Assembly: GCA_023313575.1 (NCBI GenBank)
Contig: JAJTTP010000014.1
Span: forward strand, 868,001 to 932,000
DNA length: 64,000 bases
Origin: Eutypella sp. D-1
Lineage: Eukaryota > Ascomycota > Sordariomycetes > Xylariales > Diatrypaceae
Direction of reading: 5' to 3'
Shown here: positions 21,591 through 33,554 of the stretch, one piece after another
How positions within the stretch are numbered: position 1 is the first letter of the stretch
Layout: every line of letters begins with the position of its first letter
Position numbers and translations under genes: made by a program
Notes under the pieces: generated by a model
Told to the model about the DNA's origin: nothing
Databases searched by the model: none
The model's input: only the letters and a program-made list of their open reading frames with translations

Positions 21591-22832
21591 TTTTGGTGGG
21601 CCCGTGGTTCAAGTGGCATATGTATAACAACAAGACGTCAACCCCAGGTTCCAAGTTCTAACCAACTCGGCGACATATTTTCCCATGCATGCGTACCACT
21701 ATGGATTCTTTTAATCTCTGGAATGAATCTGGCCTAACAAACTTACCACCACCAGTTAAGTTATTAGACCAAGCTTCCCCCCTTCCTTGCTCCATCGGCG
21801 ATATTTCCCACTACGTCAGCCACTCCCCCCAGGCCCCATCTTTTGGAGAGGATCTAGACTTTTGAAGTCGGCGGGTCCCCCGGGCTTGCGCCTGCATATC
21901 TTGATTAGCATCGTCGACGCGGGCTGTCTGTCTAACCTTTCTTTTTTTTCCCCGTTAGGATATATAGTGCTATATAAGATACATACAACGAATGGAATGA
22001 ATTTCCATGTGGTTAGTACGTATGTGGTATGCAATTTGCATACTAAGTAGGTCAGGTAAGGTTAGCTGATCGAGGTTCACGCTCCTCCGTTGCCGGCTCG
22101 GCTTTCCCTTTCCCTCTCGGGTCGAAGCAGCCGGCCCAGGCCCTGCTAGACGCGACCGATCTTATTTGTTCCGAGCTGCTTAACCATTCCTCCAGGCTTT
22201 CCCCTACCTAACACTAACACACTTAACAACCTACCTACGCGCAGCTTGTGCTTAATTTATGAGAAAGCACATGGATGCGGTCAGTATACACTACCCTATT
22301 GTATCTACCTACCGATGTACATGTATATGGTAACAAGTCCAAAAGGCTCCGTCATGTGGGGAATCCCTGTCGGCTCATCATCCTGAGTACGTATGTACAA
22401 GTAGACAGACCCTCGGTCGACAGGGTCAGGGGGATAGGACATGAGCAAAATCTCACCGTAGACGTAGCATCCAAACGTAGGTATGCATGGACCCCTACCC
22501 CTACATACCGGCGCGCCAGATGTCTACCCCTCAATTTGCGCCCGGACGTCGCGCTCGGTATGCTGCAGGTGTTCGATGCATAGATACCTACCTGGGCACG
22601 TCGCGGGTATACCATTGCGGGCGTTTATAAGGCCAGGACCGAGTCGATCCGGTCTGGCGTGAGGAACGGCATGGTGTTTACGGTAGTTGCCTTTGAGGTG
22701 CATACCTATCTGCCCATCCCGTGTCCTGCCCGGTAACAGTCTCCTGGCTCTGTCTGGCAGGACTGATGCCGGAAACTTCATGAAGTAGAAGTATTCCTAC
22801 GCCTTCCATCCTATGCTTGGGATGAGCAGCAG

Positions 22833-22854
22833 CCCCCCCCCCCCCCCCCCCCCC
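22833..22854. repeat. Poly-C run of 22
   Basis: Twenty-two consecutive C residues lie between gatgagcagcag and acacaacaacc. Such a run on one strand can form i-motif/G-quadruplex structures and is prone to length error in sequencing. Confidence 0.9.
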
Positions 22855-23847
22855 ACACAACAACCAACCCGATGACGGAAGGTTCCGTTTCCGGGAACGA
22901 AATCCCAGGAGGTCCGGTCAGGCCACGGCATATCGTCGAGTCCAGGAGAGTGGAAGATCCCCAGGGCCCGGGTGAACCGACCAGCCAGAGCTGCTTCCTC
23001 GCTACGGAACGCCGGGCCTAGCGGACGATTCCGGTCGGACGCTGCTCGGGACGGGACCAGGCCAACCGTGCCCGTGCCGCCTTGTGGCAACCCCTCTTGC
23101 CAGGTCAGAGTCGGGTAAGTACACATCTGTGCAGCTACATTGCATCGTACCGGGCGTCGATGTCTGCCGCGTCATAAGACGGATGCTAGTCTAGTGATCT
23201 CACGTGGATATCCGTCACGCTCGAGAGCCGTCGATGACGGTGAGTACTAGACGCACCGTCTCAGAGCCTTACACCGATCACTACCGAGGTCGGCATTCGC
23301 ATACGACAGAGGGGAACTGCGGTTACTCCTTATGCCCTAAGCCGAATAGGTGTGTAGTGTAGTGAGGCAATCGTTCTGGGAACATGGTACTCGCGGAGCG
23401 CGACTGCATTGCTTCACAGTAGGGCTCCGACCAACTTAGAGATTATTATTATATGTATATTTGCATGCGCATATCTATCTCACATGGGCAGTTTTTCGGT
23501 GGGGGTATTGGTACCTTGACAGGATAGACGCATATGAACTTTAAATCTAGTACGAATGTAGAAACCAGAAAGATATTCCAATGTCTTGTCATGTGTGTGT
23601 CTAAGAGCAAGGATTAACGACAATATGCTCGGATGCAAAGTCTGCTACCTCCATGCCTCTAAAATTAAATCCCTTCTCCGTGGTACTCTATAATTAGTAG
23701 TACTCTATAAATTCGGTTTCCCTTCAAATCATTATACCTAACGCGATGAACCTCTAGAAGGAGACCCCCCCTTTTGGAATGCACAAAAGCAGGCCATATC
23801 TCCTAACGCGGACGTGGCGAGCGAAGTCAACGGCCAGCAAAGCCTCC

Positions 23848-24462
23848 TCAGCTCGCGGCGGTGCCCGCCTCGAAATCCCGTCTCAGCAGGCCGTAGACAT
23901 TCATGTCCATAATCTCGCCGTTCTTGACAGCGGCCTGGCGCCGTGTGCCCTCGAGCTGGAAGCCAGCTTTAGCAAGGACAGCGCAGCTGGCGGCGTTAGC
24001 GGCAGCGGCCTGGGCCTCGAGGCGGAGGAGGTCGGGAAACTGATCAAAGGCCCAGCGGGCCATACCGCGGGCAGCGGAGGTAGCGATACCGCGGCCCCAG
24101 TGCGGGCGGCCGAGCCAGTAGCCGAGCTCCTTGGTGCGGCGCTCGACGTCTACGCGCGGCTTCAGCCCGATGCCGCCGACGAGGGTGCCGTCGAGCGCCA
24201 CGACGGCGAAGTTCAGCATCGGCGACTCCGCCAGCGACGTCGCGATCCAGCGCTGCGCGTCCGCTGCTGTGTACGGTTGCGGGAACGCCTCCCGCATCCA
24301 CCGCGCGATCGCCGGGTCGTCTGCCAGCAAAGCCGACGGCTCCGCGTCCGTCTCTAGGTACGGCCGGCAGTAGCACTTGTCGGTGACGAAGATGGCGTTG
24401 TCCGGGATCACGTGGTCCGGGCCGGGGTTGGGAGGCGGTGGTGGTGCGGACGATGATGCCAT
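23848..24462 (-). CDS. GNAT-family N-acetyltransferase (RimJ/RimL type)
   Basis: A single exon of 204 residues starts at the ATG at 24460-24462. After a short Ser/Ala/Pro leader, the GNAT fold is clear: CYCRPYLETDAEPSALLADD (motif C/D region), NFAVVALDGTLVGGIGLKPR (strands beta-2 to beta-4), then ELGYWLGRPHWGRGIATSAA, the acetyl-CoA pyrophosphate-binding motif A (Q/R-x-x-G-x-G/A), at about residues 115-133. It continues with LRLEAQAAAANAASCAVLAKAGFQLEGTRRQAA, the motif B helix and beta-6/7, typical of RimJ/RimL-like enzymes (Acetyltransf_3). These acetylate protein N termini, amino acids or small amines; the substrate cannot be told from sequence. The gene is GC-rich and intact, with no intron. 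Confidence 0.9.
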   Translation of the reverse strand: MASSSAPPPPPNPGPDHVIPDNAIFVTDKCYCRPYLETDAEPSALLADDPAIARWMREAFPQPYTAADAQRWIATSLAESPMLNFAVVALDGTLVGGIGLKPRVDVERRTKELGYWLGRPHWGRGIATSAARGMARWAFDQFPDLLRLEAQAAAANAASCAVLAKAGFQLEGTRRQAAVKNGEIMDMNVYGLLRRDFEAGTAAS

Positions 24463-25845
24463 TGAGTTTCCGCTGCGGAGCGTCGCCCCCTTTCTTTTCT
24501 TATCTTTTCACCGAGCGAAATAGGGGGGTTTTTGAATCGAAGAGGCTGGGCGCAGGGCCGTAATGAACTTCAAACAACGGATTTTTTGTGTTTGAAGTCT
24601 CGAATTTAAGATGACCACGGAGGAGCGCGCGCGGAGGTTTAAATAGATACGGGCGGGCGGCGGGGGATGTCGTCGCCCACCACCGTGAGTCACGAAGTCC
24701 GCGCCGGAAACCGAGTTACACTACGTCTAAAGTCTTAGACTACATAACTACCTACCTAATGCAGCTACAGGCTTATAGCGCCAGGGGGGGGATTGCATCT
24801 AGATTGAATACACGATGGATTCTCGACGTAAGCTGCATGATGAGGGAGAGCAGCAGCCAGGAGGTATTTAAGTTCGTCTGGGCTGAAAAGCCGAGTTACA
24901 TAGATACATATATCTATAGAACCACTTTGCCTCGGTCCTTATGTAAATATCCGTCATGCCAAAAATTACTCCGTAGATGCACCCAAAAGCTCCTAGCCTC
25001 GTGTGGTAAAAGGCTGTATCCATTTTTGTGCAGGCGTTCCTGATTCCGTCCTGATTGCTATTTTCGGACTAAACTACATGTAGTATGAGGTACTACTCCG
25101 TATGTACATACCACAAACTACACTTAGGTACGCTACCTAGGGGTCTGGCTCGGAAGGTAAAGCGTGGCCTTTTTGGGGCAGCGGCTCATCTGCAGGTGAA
25201 CAATAATAGCTGAAGAGGTACCGCCTAGGCCTAGGTTTGCTGATACAGGTACATACGAAACAATGTACCTACTAAGGGGACCTAACCCACCAGGGCGTAT
25301 TGTAATCTGTAATCTTCGAAGCACCGAGCACCGAATACAATCAAATACACCAAATAACGTGCAGGTAAGGTTAACTACTTACTCCTTACCCACTTACATA
25401 CTTCATACTTCATACTTCATACTTCATACCTCTCGTGCTTCGTATATACCCGTGGATCTGATTACCTTGCGCCCTTTCGAACTATACAAGTTTCTCAATT
25501 CTCTCAATGCCGCGTTCACGGTGAGGTCGAGTTCACTGCTTTGCCGTCGTGGATTCTTTTTTTCTCTTTTTCTTTTGAGCTCTACCTTGTGTGTGTTCTT
25601 TTTCGTATCGCATCCCCTATATCTACCTAGGTAGGTAGGTAAGGATCCTGACCGGGTGTTTTGCTGTTGTTCGTTTGTACTCTTCTGCATGCCTGTGGGC
25701 TGTGTTGCATTGCAAGCATCGCAAAAAGAAACACCCGCGACCCTCCCCCTCGTGCTTGCCATCCCATCCCCGTAAATTGAAACGAGAGCGAGCGCCAGAA
25801 TAAAAAGGAGAATAAACGAACGGACGAACAAACGAACGAACAAAT
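24463..25845. other. Intergenic between divergent genes (GNAT and ERV46 promoters)
   Basis: No gene is supported. CCTAGGTA-type motifs occur at about 25134, 25226-25236 and 25622-25643. (CATACTT)n-like units lie at 25400-25428. The last 100 bases before 25846 are purine-rich with AACGAACAAACGAACG repeats, probably the ERV46 leader. Confidence 0.55.
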
Positions 25846-27375
25846 ATGCCGCCTAAGTCGAGGTTCACAAGGCTCGACGCCTTCGCCAAGACCGTCGAGG
25901 ATGCCCGCATAAGAACCACCTCCGGCGGTATCGTCACCATCGTCTCCCTCATTGTCGTGCTGTTCCTCGCTTGGGGTGAATGGAGCGACTACAGGAGGAT
26001 AGTAATCCACCCCGAGCTCGTCGTCGACAAGGGCCGTGGCGAGCGCATGGAAATCCACATGAACGTCACCTTCCCCAGGATGCCCTGCGAACTGCTGACC
26101 CTCGATGTCATGGATGTGTCCGGCGAACAGCAGCACGGTGTTCTGGCTGGAGTACGCAAGATTCGCCTCGAGCCTGCTTCCCAGGGAGGTGGCGTTATTG
26201 ACATGAAGAGACTGGCACTGTAAGTCAAGACGAAGAACATCATCATCACCCCCTGAATACCCCTGAACACCCCTTACAACACTCGCAAAACCAATTGATC
26301 CTGACGGACTTGCATACAACAAAGTCACGATGCAGAAGAAAACGCTGTCCACCTCGACCCGTCCTACTGCGGCGAGTGCTACGGCGCTCCCGCCCCGCAA
26401 AACGCCCAGAAGCCCGGCTGCTGCAACACCTGCGACGAGGTGCGCGAGGCGTACGCGTCGGCCTCCTGGGCCTTCGGTAAGGGCGAGGGCGTCGAGCAGT
26501 GCCAGCGCGAACACTACGCCGAGAAGCTCGACGAGCAGCGGAACGAGGGTTGCCGCATCGCCGGTGCCATCCGCGTGAACAAGGTGGTCGGAAACTTCCA
26601 CTTCGCCCCCGGCCGCAGCTTCAGCAACGGCAACATGCACGTCCACGACCTCAAGAACTACTGGGACAGCCCCGTCAAGCACTCCTTCGAGCACGAGATC
26701 CACCAGCTTCGCTTCGGGCCCCAGCTCCCCGAGGACCTGACCAAGAGGAGCATCAAGGGCAGCCTATACACGAACCACCACGGGAACCCCCTCGACCAGG
26801 TCAAGCAGGAGACCGAAGACCCTAACTTCAACTTCATGTACTTCATCAAGGTCGTCCCCACCTCCTACCTGCCCCTCAGCGGCAAGCGCCCCAGCGGCTA
26901 CAACCGCGCTGAGGATGAGACCGTGTGGCTCGGTAGCTTGGGCGACGCCTTCGACGGCAGCATGGAGACCCACCAGTACTCTGTCACAAGTCACAAGCGC
27001 AGCTTGTCGGGCGGTACCGACGCCGACGAGGGTCACCAGGAGCGCATGCACGCCCGCGGCGGCATTCCGGGTGTCTTCTTTTCTTACGTAAGTGTTTTGA
27101 CTGCCCCCTCCACCCTATTTTTTGTCTACCTCGCAATAAGCTGCACACCCACTATCCCGTCTCAATAACTCGAGGGGCCCGCTAACAAAGATTCCCGATA
27201 GGACATCTCGCCAATGAAGGTCATCAACCGCGAGGAGCGCGCGAAGTCGTTCACTGGTTTCCTGACGGGTCTCTGCGCCGTCATCGGCGGCACGCTGACG
27301 GTGGCCGCGGCCGTGGACCGCGGCGTGTACGAGGGTGCCACTAGGCTCAAGAAGCTGCGGTCCAAGGACCAGTAG
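25846..27375 (+). CDS. ERV46: ERV46-like ER-Golgi COPII vesicle cargo receptor, 3 exons
   Basis: Exons are 25846-26219, 26325-27087 and 27202-27375 (436 residues). Donors are GTAAGT (26220) and GTAAGT (27088); acceptors are AAAG and GATAG. Residues 1-26 (RFTRLDAFAKTVEDARIRT) form the conserved cytosolic N terminus. The first membrane segment is about residues 28-45 (GGIVTIVSLIVVLFLAWG). The large lumenal domain has VTFPRMPCELLTLDVMDVSG, the YCGECYGA and CCNTCDEV cysteine pairs, GNFHFAPGRSF and FMYFIKVVPTSY, all ERVIC/ERV hallmarks. After SYDISPMKV comes the second membrane segment (FLTGLCAVIGGTLTVAAAV) and a short cytosolic tail KKLRSKDQ. With Erv41 it forms a complex that cycles between ER and Golgi and retrieves resident ER proteins. 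No truncation is seen. Confidence 0.95.
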
Positions 27376-28548
27376 AACCCCCCCAAATTTAGTAGAAGAA
27401 GAAAAGTAAAACAAACCGCACAGGGTAAAAAGGATTATTGCAAAGGCGCGGCAGAAATAAAGCACCAAAGAGAGGATGGGAGGGGAGCAGGAGTTTATGC
27501 GTATCTTGTTTTTGATCTTTTCCCCCGTGTTTTGATCTTTGACTTGTTTTTTTTTTCCCTTGTAGTTTTCTCCGTATTGTTCGACTCTATATCACTGGGT
27601 GTGGTGGAAGGGGGGAAGGGTCATCGAATCACCCCTGAAAGAGAAGCAAATGCGATCCACCCAATGTTGAGGAGACAGACAAGACAAGACACCAGGGGAG
27701 CGGGAGATCTTCCAGGGGCAGGAAAAGAAGGACCACGCAGTTCAAAATGCTGGTCTCATCCCTACCCCCCCCCCCCCCCGTTTCCCGAAAAAGAAAAAAG
27801 GAAAACGCCCAGTGATTGCTTCGAACAATATAGGATGCATAGGAGATGGAGTTTTGAGCGGATTTTCTGTCGTTTTGTCTTTTTTTTTATATATATCAAA
27901 TCTCATTTGGGCCCTACCCCCCTAACAAAAATGGAATTTTTTTCGCGCTCTTCGAGAATTTCGCTATCGATGCACCCTGTCAAAATCTAGGATGTGCTTG
28001 GGCTTGTGATTGGGTTATACTGTATATATACTATCGCTCTCTGTGTCCCCCGTCTTGTACGTATACGGCCCCCGTCTCCCGCTTTCTGTGTAATCGACCT
28101 CTATAGGGACAGCCCAGCCCGACATGGGGAAAAGCTCTCTATGTATTTCCCGCTTCCACTTAGCAAATTGGTAAATGTGTCACCTTTGTATCTACCTATA
28201 TCCTTCTTGAAGTCAGTTCCCTCTCGACCTCGCGGAATCCAAAGTCTTCCTGACGGCAGGGTGTGCATGGAAGACGGGCGCTGTATATATATGTGCATTA
28301 AGTAAAAAAGGAGATTACTAACTACGTTACATACAATTTACTGCATTACTTCGTTCGCCCCTCGTTTCTTTCCTTAGCTGGCATTATTATATATTGCGCA
28401 TTCATCGTGACTATTACACAATTCGCGACGACAACGCTACACAACGCTTTGCGTGATATCTAATACACAACACACCCACTGCGCATATCAAGAAGAACAT
28501 CACACCGGCTACATTACACAACTGGCTTCAAGGCCGAACAACCAAATC
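27376..28548. other. Intergenic, 3' flanks of ERV46 and trehalase
   Basis: The genes converge here. The spacer is T-rich with a C run at about 27766-27779 and several T-runs. No gene is supported; the longest frame (27532-27990) is low-complexity. Confidence 0.6.
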
Positions 28549-30864
28549 TCAAGAACGGTTCCCCTTCCGCCGACGACCGAATTTCTTCACGAACTTCGCG
28601 TCCGCGCTGCTGAGCTCAACGGCGCTAGGCCCCCTGACCCTACTCTCCGCGACGCTTCTCTTTCTCTTGGAGCCGGCGGTCTCAGTCAGGTTCCCGCAGT
28701 CGGGTCTGGCGAGGTCGTTGCCGAAGGTATCGACGGCCCAGATGAGGACGCCGTTGGTCCAGCCGAAGCCCTCGACGACCTCGTACTCGCCGCCGCCACC
28801 GGCGACGTTCGTCGCGTCGTCGGCGTACTTCTCGAACATGATGCCGTGGGCGTCCTTGTTGGCGTCGCCGTCCTCGATGCGCGGCAGTTCGCTCGTCGAG
28901 CCCCCCGTCGCTCGCCACGTGCAGAACGTGCTGTCGAGGTAGCGCTGCGCGAGGCGGAGCGCGAGGGCGTGCAGGGCCTTGTGGGCCGGGTCGTCGGCGC
29001 CGAAGGTCGCCGGCGTCGCTAGCAGTCCCTGCGTCACGGCGTACACGAGCGGTGACCAGACGTTCGGCCGGTCCCACTGCTGTCCCGTGGCGTAGTTGGT
29101 CGCGGCGACGGCGCCGACGCGGTGGTCGAGCAGCGTCGCGACGCGCGCGTACGCGTTCCGCACCGCTAGCGGGTTGTCGCGCAGGTGCGCCGGCGCCGCT
29201 CCCAGCCAGAACGGGTAGAACTGCGCCGCGTGGAACGCGAGCTGGTAGCCGCGCGGCGCGCCCTCCGTAATGGCCGTCGGGTCTGTGTTGTTGTCGGCCT
29301 CGTCGTAGTCCGAGGGTAGCGGCACCCACAGGTTCTGCGACCCCGAAGTCAGGTTGTAGTCGAAGTAGCCGTGGTGCTCCTCGCTCCACATGAGGTCGTG
29401 CATGGCGGCGGAGCGGTTTCGGGCGCGGGCTTCGAACTCGACGGCGCGCGCGCCGTCGCCGCTTGCGTTGAGGTATCCCGCGATGGTCATCTCGTTCGCG
29501 TACAGGATCGAGTTGACGTCCACGCCGACGATCTCCCGCGTGTTGAGCGACCGCAGCGGGAAGTACACGTCGTCCGCAGCGTCCCGCGGCGTCGCGATCC
29601 ACCGCGACGAGTAGTCCCAGCCCGACTCGGCGCCCGAGGCCAGGTTCGCGTACAGCGTGGCCCGCTCGCTGTCGTTCAGCGGCTTCACCTCGGGGTAGAT
29701 GATCCCCGAGCTCGCGTAGTACGACTCGTTGTTGGCGGTGACGTAATCCTCGCGGAAGGACTCGGGCCGTGGCTCGGTGTTGGAAACCGAATAGCTTTGA
29801 GGTTATGGTGTCAGTGGATATTTATTTCCCATATATCTATCTTGTTTACGTCGGGATACTTACTGCGCTAGACTATAGGTCTTGCCATCCGATTCGATGT
29901 CAATGGTCCGGTTCTGAATCCAGAATTCGTGCTCCTTGACTAAAAGGGGCACGGCCCGCTCCAACAAACTCGTGTCATTGGTGTAGTCTACGTAAATCTT
30001 GACCATCTGCGTCAAAAGCGGCGGCTGGGAGCGGTTTAAGTAGTAGATCCGGGCGCCGTTAGGCACGAACCCAAACTGCTCCACAAAGTCCAGGAAGTTC
30101 TCAATGATGTTCCTAGAAGGCATTGTCAGTTCGCTCATGATCCTACAGATTGCCAGGAAAGTGTGGGTGAGCTCCCCGCTCGAAAGAGAACCTACCTCGA
30201 GATCTTGGTAAAGCTCCCGCCGCTCCGCAAAAGGCCCTCGATGATCCAGAAGCTATCCCAGTAGTAGGGCTCGCGGAAGCGGCCGCCGGCGACGACGAAG
30301 GTGCGCTCAAGCGGGATGAAGCTATCAACGCACCCCTTACAGCTCTCGGCGCCGACATAGCGGCGCGTCAGGTCGGGCCAGATGTCGATGACCTGCTGGG
30401 TGAACTCGCGGATGACGTTATCTTCGACGCTGTCGAGGAAGACGGGATCCGTCTTGAGTTCATCGGACGGCACCTCCTCGAGTTCCGACCCGGCCTTCCC
30501 AAAATACTCGGAGAGGAAATCGTGCAGCTCCGTGTTGTTGCTCAGCGGCTTGCTCAGCTTCTCGAAGCCCTCTATTACCTCATCCAGGGGCCTCTTCGTG
30601 GGTCTGATCTTCGTGGTTAGACAAGTGCCTGGGATATGGCCAACAAGGCGGGTGGGCATGGATAACGCGCTTGACTTACAGGTCTACGAAGGTCTTGGAG
30701 TCGGAGAAGGGTCGGGCAAGCTCGATCTGCTTCAGGATTTCTCCTCGACAGTAAAGTAGAGAGTCGCAGGGGGTGAAGGTTGATCCGTTCTGGTACAAGC
30801 CATGTACCAAGGCTATGGAGGCCAGGGCAGTGACACCCGTCGCAATGCCTCGCGAGCTCCTCAT
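28549..30864 (-). CDS. Secreted GH37 alpha,alpha-trehalase, 4 exons
   Basis: Exons are 30680-30864, 30196-30603, 29864-30112 and 28549-29794 (695 residues). The start is the ATG at 30862-30864, giving a signal peptide (MRSSRGIATGVTALASIALV). Splicing restores conserved blocks, for example FVDL-PTKRPLDEVIEGF at exon 1/2 and TKISR-NIIENFLDF at exon 2/3. Trehalase signature 1 is GGRFREPYYWDSFW (about 168-181); signature 2 is QQWDRPNVWSP (about 519-529). By comparison with E. coli Tre37A, the acid is the Asp of ESGWDYSSRW (about 341) and the base the Glu of MFEKY (about 602). It hydrolyses trehalose to two glucose, presumably outside the cell or in the vacuole. The calcium-binding N-terminal domain of cytosolic neutral trehalases is absent. 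The C-terminal tail is very basic (FGRRRKGNRS), and RKR sites could be Kex2-processed. Confidence 0.93.
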
Positions 30865-33554
30865 ATTATTTTTATCGGCTTTCCCCAACCTATTATTTTT
30901 TTAAGTTTCTTATCTACAAAATAGTCGATGAAGCGGTCTAAGGACACTATTCAAGGCTGGCTGGCTCCTAGTAACAGAGGGGAACTAGTAGATGAAAGAG
31001 GGCATCACGACAGGTCTAGTGTATTACCAGTCCGACACAGAAGGGAAAGTCAGGGGTAAAAGGAGGGAGAAAAGAGGAAAGAGAGATCGAAATCGGCCTT
31101 CTCCATCTCACCAAGAAATCTCGGCCGAAAAAAAAAAGAAAACAAAAAAAGAAACGAACGGCTTCGGTGAGGTTCTTATATACATACCGCTGAATAGATA
31201 GACAGACGTAATAGCCAGGACTTGCCAGGAACTTACACGTGCTTAGGCGAGGGAATGTGACCCTCGTCCATCTGATCCCTGCCTGTCCCGGACTAGCAGA
31301 CTAGTCCCAAGTACCTTTGTACCGTATACTCGGCCTTCTAGCCTTCCTGAGCCTTCCAGATTTGCAGCTTGCCCTATCCGCAGCCGGCTCTCGACCCGTC
31401 ATCCAACCAATCCCATCCTGAGAAAACCAGCTGGGGCTGCGTCAGGTGGGGTTGTCCATGTGGGGTTAACATGCGGGATAGGGCATGGGGAAAGATACAT
31501 AGGTACATACTAATGTTTACGTAACCAATCCGTTAAGGTCACCTGGGTAACTTCGCCCCTAACCCTCCGGATTTGATGGGAACATGCATCCATCCGTAAT
31601 TGCGTAGTAAGCAATTCGTTGAAAAAAGATTCACCGTTAAGAGCGAGAACGCGTAGGTTCTTAAGTACCCTGTAGCTGGAGGTAGTTTGTGTGGTATGTA
31701 CACCAAGATCCATTTATCCCGAGGTCTGACTTCTCTGTTCACCTCAATTGATCGATCGACCCCGCACGGCGCCGCCTCCGGGGAGCCGGTAAAGTATGGG
31801 ACATGCAGCTATCCATCTACTTATGGACAGGTACTGAAAGCTTGCAAAGATCAAAGTCCCAAAACTCGGGAAGTTACCTACCGTCTAGATACCTACCCAA
31901 TGATTGAATGAGCGGATTTGCCAAGATTTTAAGGTCATTCCATAGCTTCTCGTCATGGCCAGATCTATCGGGCCTACTTCTCGTTCTTCGTGCATGGTAT
32001 ATATGATGATGATGATGTTCCTCATCTACTAGCGATGCTCTAGGTAGGTGTGCAGTGCTGTTGGTCAAGGTAGTGTAAATTACATACTCTCCTGCCAAGC
32101 CCTCGGTATCTGATCTCGGGGAATCCTACTCTACTTAGGTAGGTAATTAGAGCAGATTCTTCCTCTCTGTCAGGTCTGTCTGTTTCTATCGATCTCTGTC
32201 CACATGATCTACATATCTTGCTTGGCTTCTCCCAGCTAGCTCATACCTACATTCAGCTGCACATCAAATATATCTCACTACCTCATACCTATGCATTGAA
32301 TGCTTATGGTAGCCAAATACATATTACTTACGTGCCTATTTGCCCACCTATCGACTACCTGCTAGCACGAAGTAGTATAAACTAAAGCCCAACAAAAACC
32401 ATTTTATCCCATCCTTGACCCCTAGCCCCCGTCCCTGACGCTACTACGTATATGGCCCAATGGCCACCACCACCGTCGCTGCCACCCACCCTTACGTAGC
32501 TGGCTGAGCCGGGCCCCTCCAGTTGGCCAGCTATGCAGTCTGGCCGTTGGCGTAGCCCAACCTCGGGAGCTCCGGGGGGGACGACTATCGCAGGTACAGT
32601 TCGTACTAGATAGGTAGATTTCGCAAGCGCACCTCGGCTGCTTCCGCCCCTATTTAAGTGGACGTAAAGGCTGACGTCAGAGGGGGGGACCGCCGGGCGC
32701 GGGGGCGGCGGTAAATGCATGATAAAACGTATGTATACCTAATCAATCGGAAGCTGGCGGGAGCATATCTCTACTGGTTTATCAAATAATATCCATCACG
32801 ATGGAAAGTCGTGTTAGGGAACACAAAAAGAGAATTCATAATTATATAAGTAAAGTATCAAAGCTGCCTGTCTAACCCCGTTTTCCTTTTTTTTCTCCTC
32901 CGTTCTCGTCGTCGCCCCTGAATTTTGCCTCGCATACCTGCAATATAGTAGTAGTAGGTCGATCTTAAGACGTAGAAAAAACATAATATCGAACCAATGC
33001 AGCCATACAAGAAGAAGGTTTTCTTTGTTTAGACTTCAAATATCCTGTCCTCGTACTGCAATGGCGGGCGACCACACCACCAAATGCATGATTTGCCTTG
33101 CTTGTCTGCCTTCCCTATTTATCTTGGACTATATCACGCGGTCCCGGTTGTCCCGGCTGTGAACACTTTCGGGTCGATGATGGCGCGATTTGAAGGGGGT
33201 GAACAGATGAACTGCGTGGTTGTCCCGTCCTGCCTATTGGCGCTCGTTTCCTCGTACACTCGCCTGAATTTTGTGTCTCTCCTAATGCCATTACACCCCC
33301 TGGTTTTTTTAGAGGGGGGGGGGGGGGTTATCATTTCGTGTTTCTTCATACCGTGGCCCCGACTGCGAGGACCGTGCCTCGGACCGCAAAGATGCACTAA
33401 TAACACATGTACCGAGTAGCGATGAGCTCGTGTTTTGATGGCCAGCAGTGACGACTATACAAGTAATTTAACAGAACAGAACCCCCTTCATGGAACCCGA
33501 CCTTAGGCCTGACATTTGGAGAAAAGCTAGAAGAGTTTAAAAAGGCCGGTACTC
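30865..33554. other. Intergenic, no supported gene
   Basis: This holds the trehalase promoter and an unannotated 2.6-kb spacer. It contains purine-rich sequence (31040-31160), (GAT)n at about 32003-32018, TAGGTA motifs near 31880 and 32135, and a G run at about 33314-33327. Short frames have no recognisable features. Confidence 0.55.

Larger units (their letters stand above)
16974..23847. other. 6.9-kb gene desert rich in simple repeats
   Basis: I see no supportable protein gene on either strand over this stretch. It includes the upstream region of the nif1-like gene, (TTG)n at 18035-18065, (GCCA)n at 19942-19969, (CT)n at 21556-21590 and a 22-base C run at 22833-22854. Numerous TACGTA, CCTAGGTA and GTAGGTA motifs are scattered through it. 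Frames of 60-110 codons occur but are low-complexity or unsupported. Non-coding transcripts or a long promoter are possible but cannot be seen from sequence. Confidence 0.55.

Noticed and set aside
25627..26703. 358-codon frame antisense to ERV46
   Set aside because: It overlaps ERV46 exons and introns in opposite sense and reads as Val/Ala/Leu low-complexity; ERV46 is clearly the real gene.
28453..29871. Several open frames antisense to the trehalase last exon
   Set aside because: They are shadows of the strongly GC-biased trehalase codons.
32382..32720. 112-codon Pro/Gly-rich frame on the minus strand
   Set aside because: It is low-complexity with no recognised motif and no gene context.
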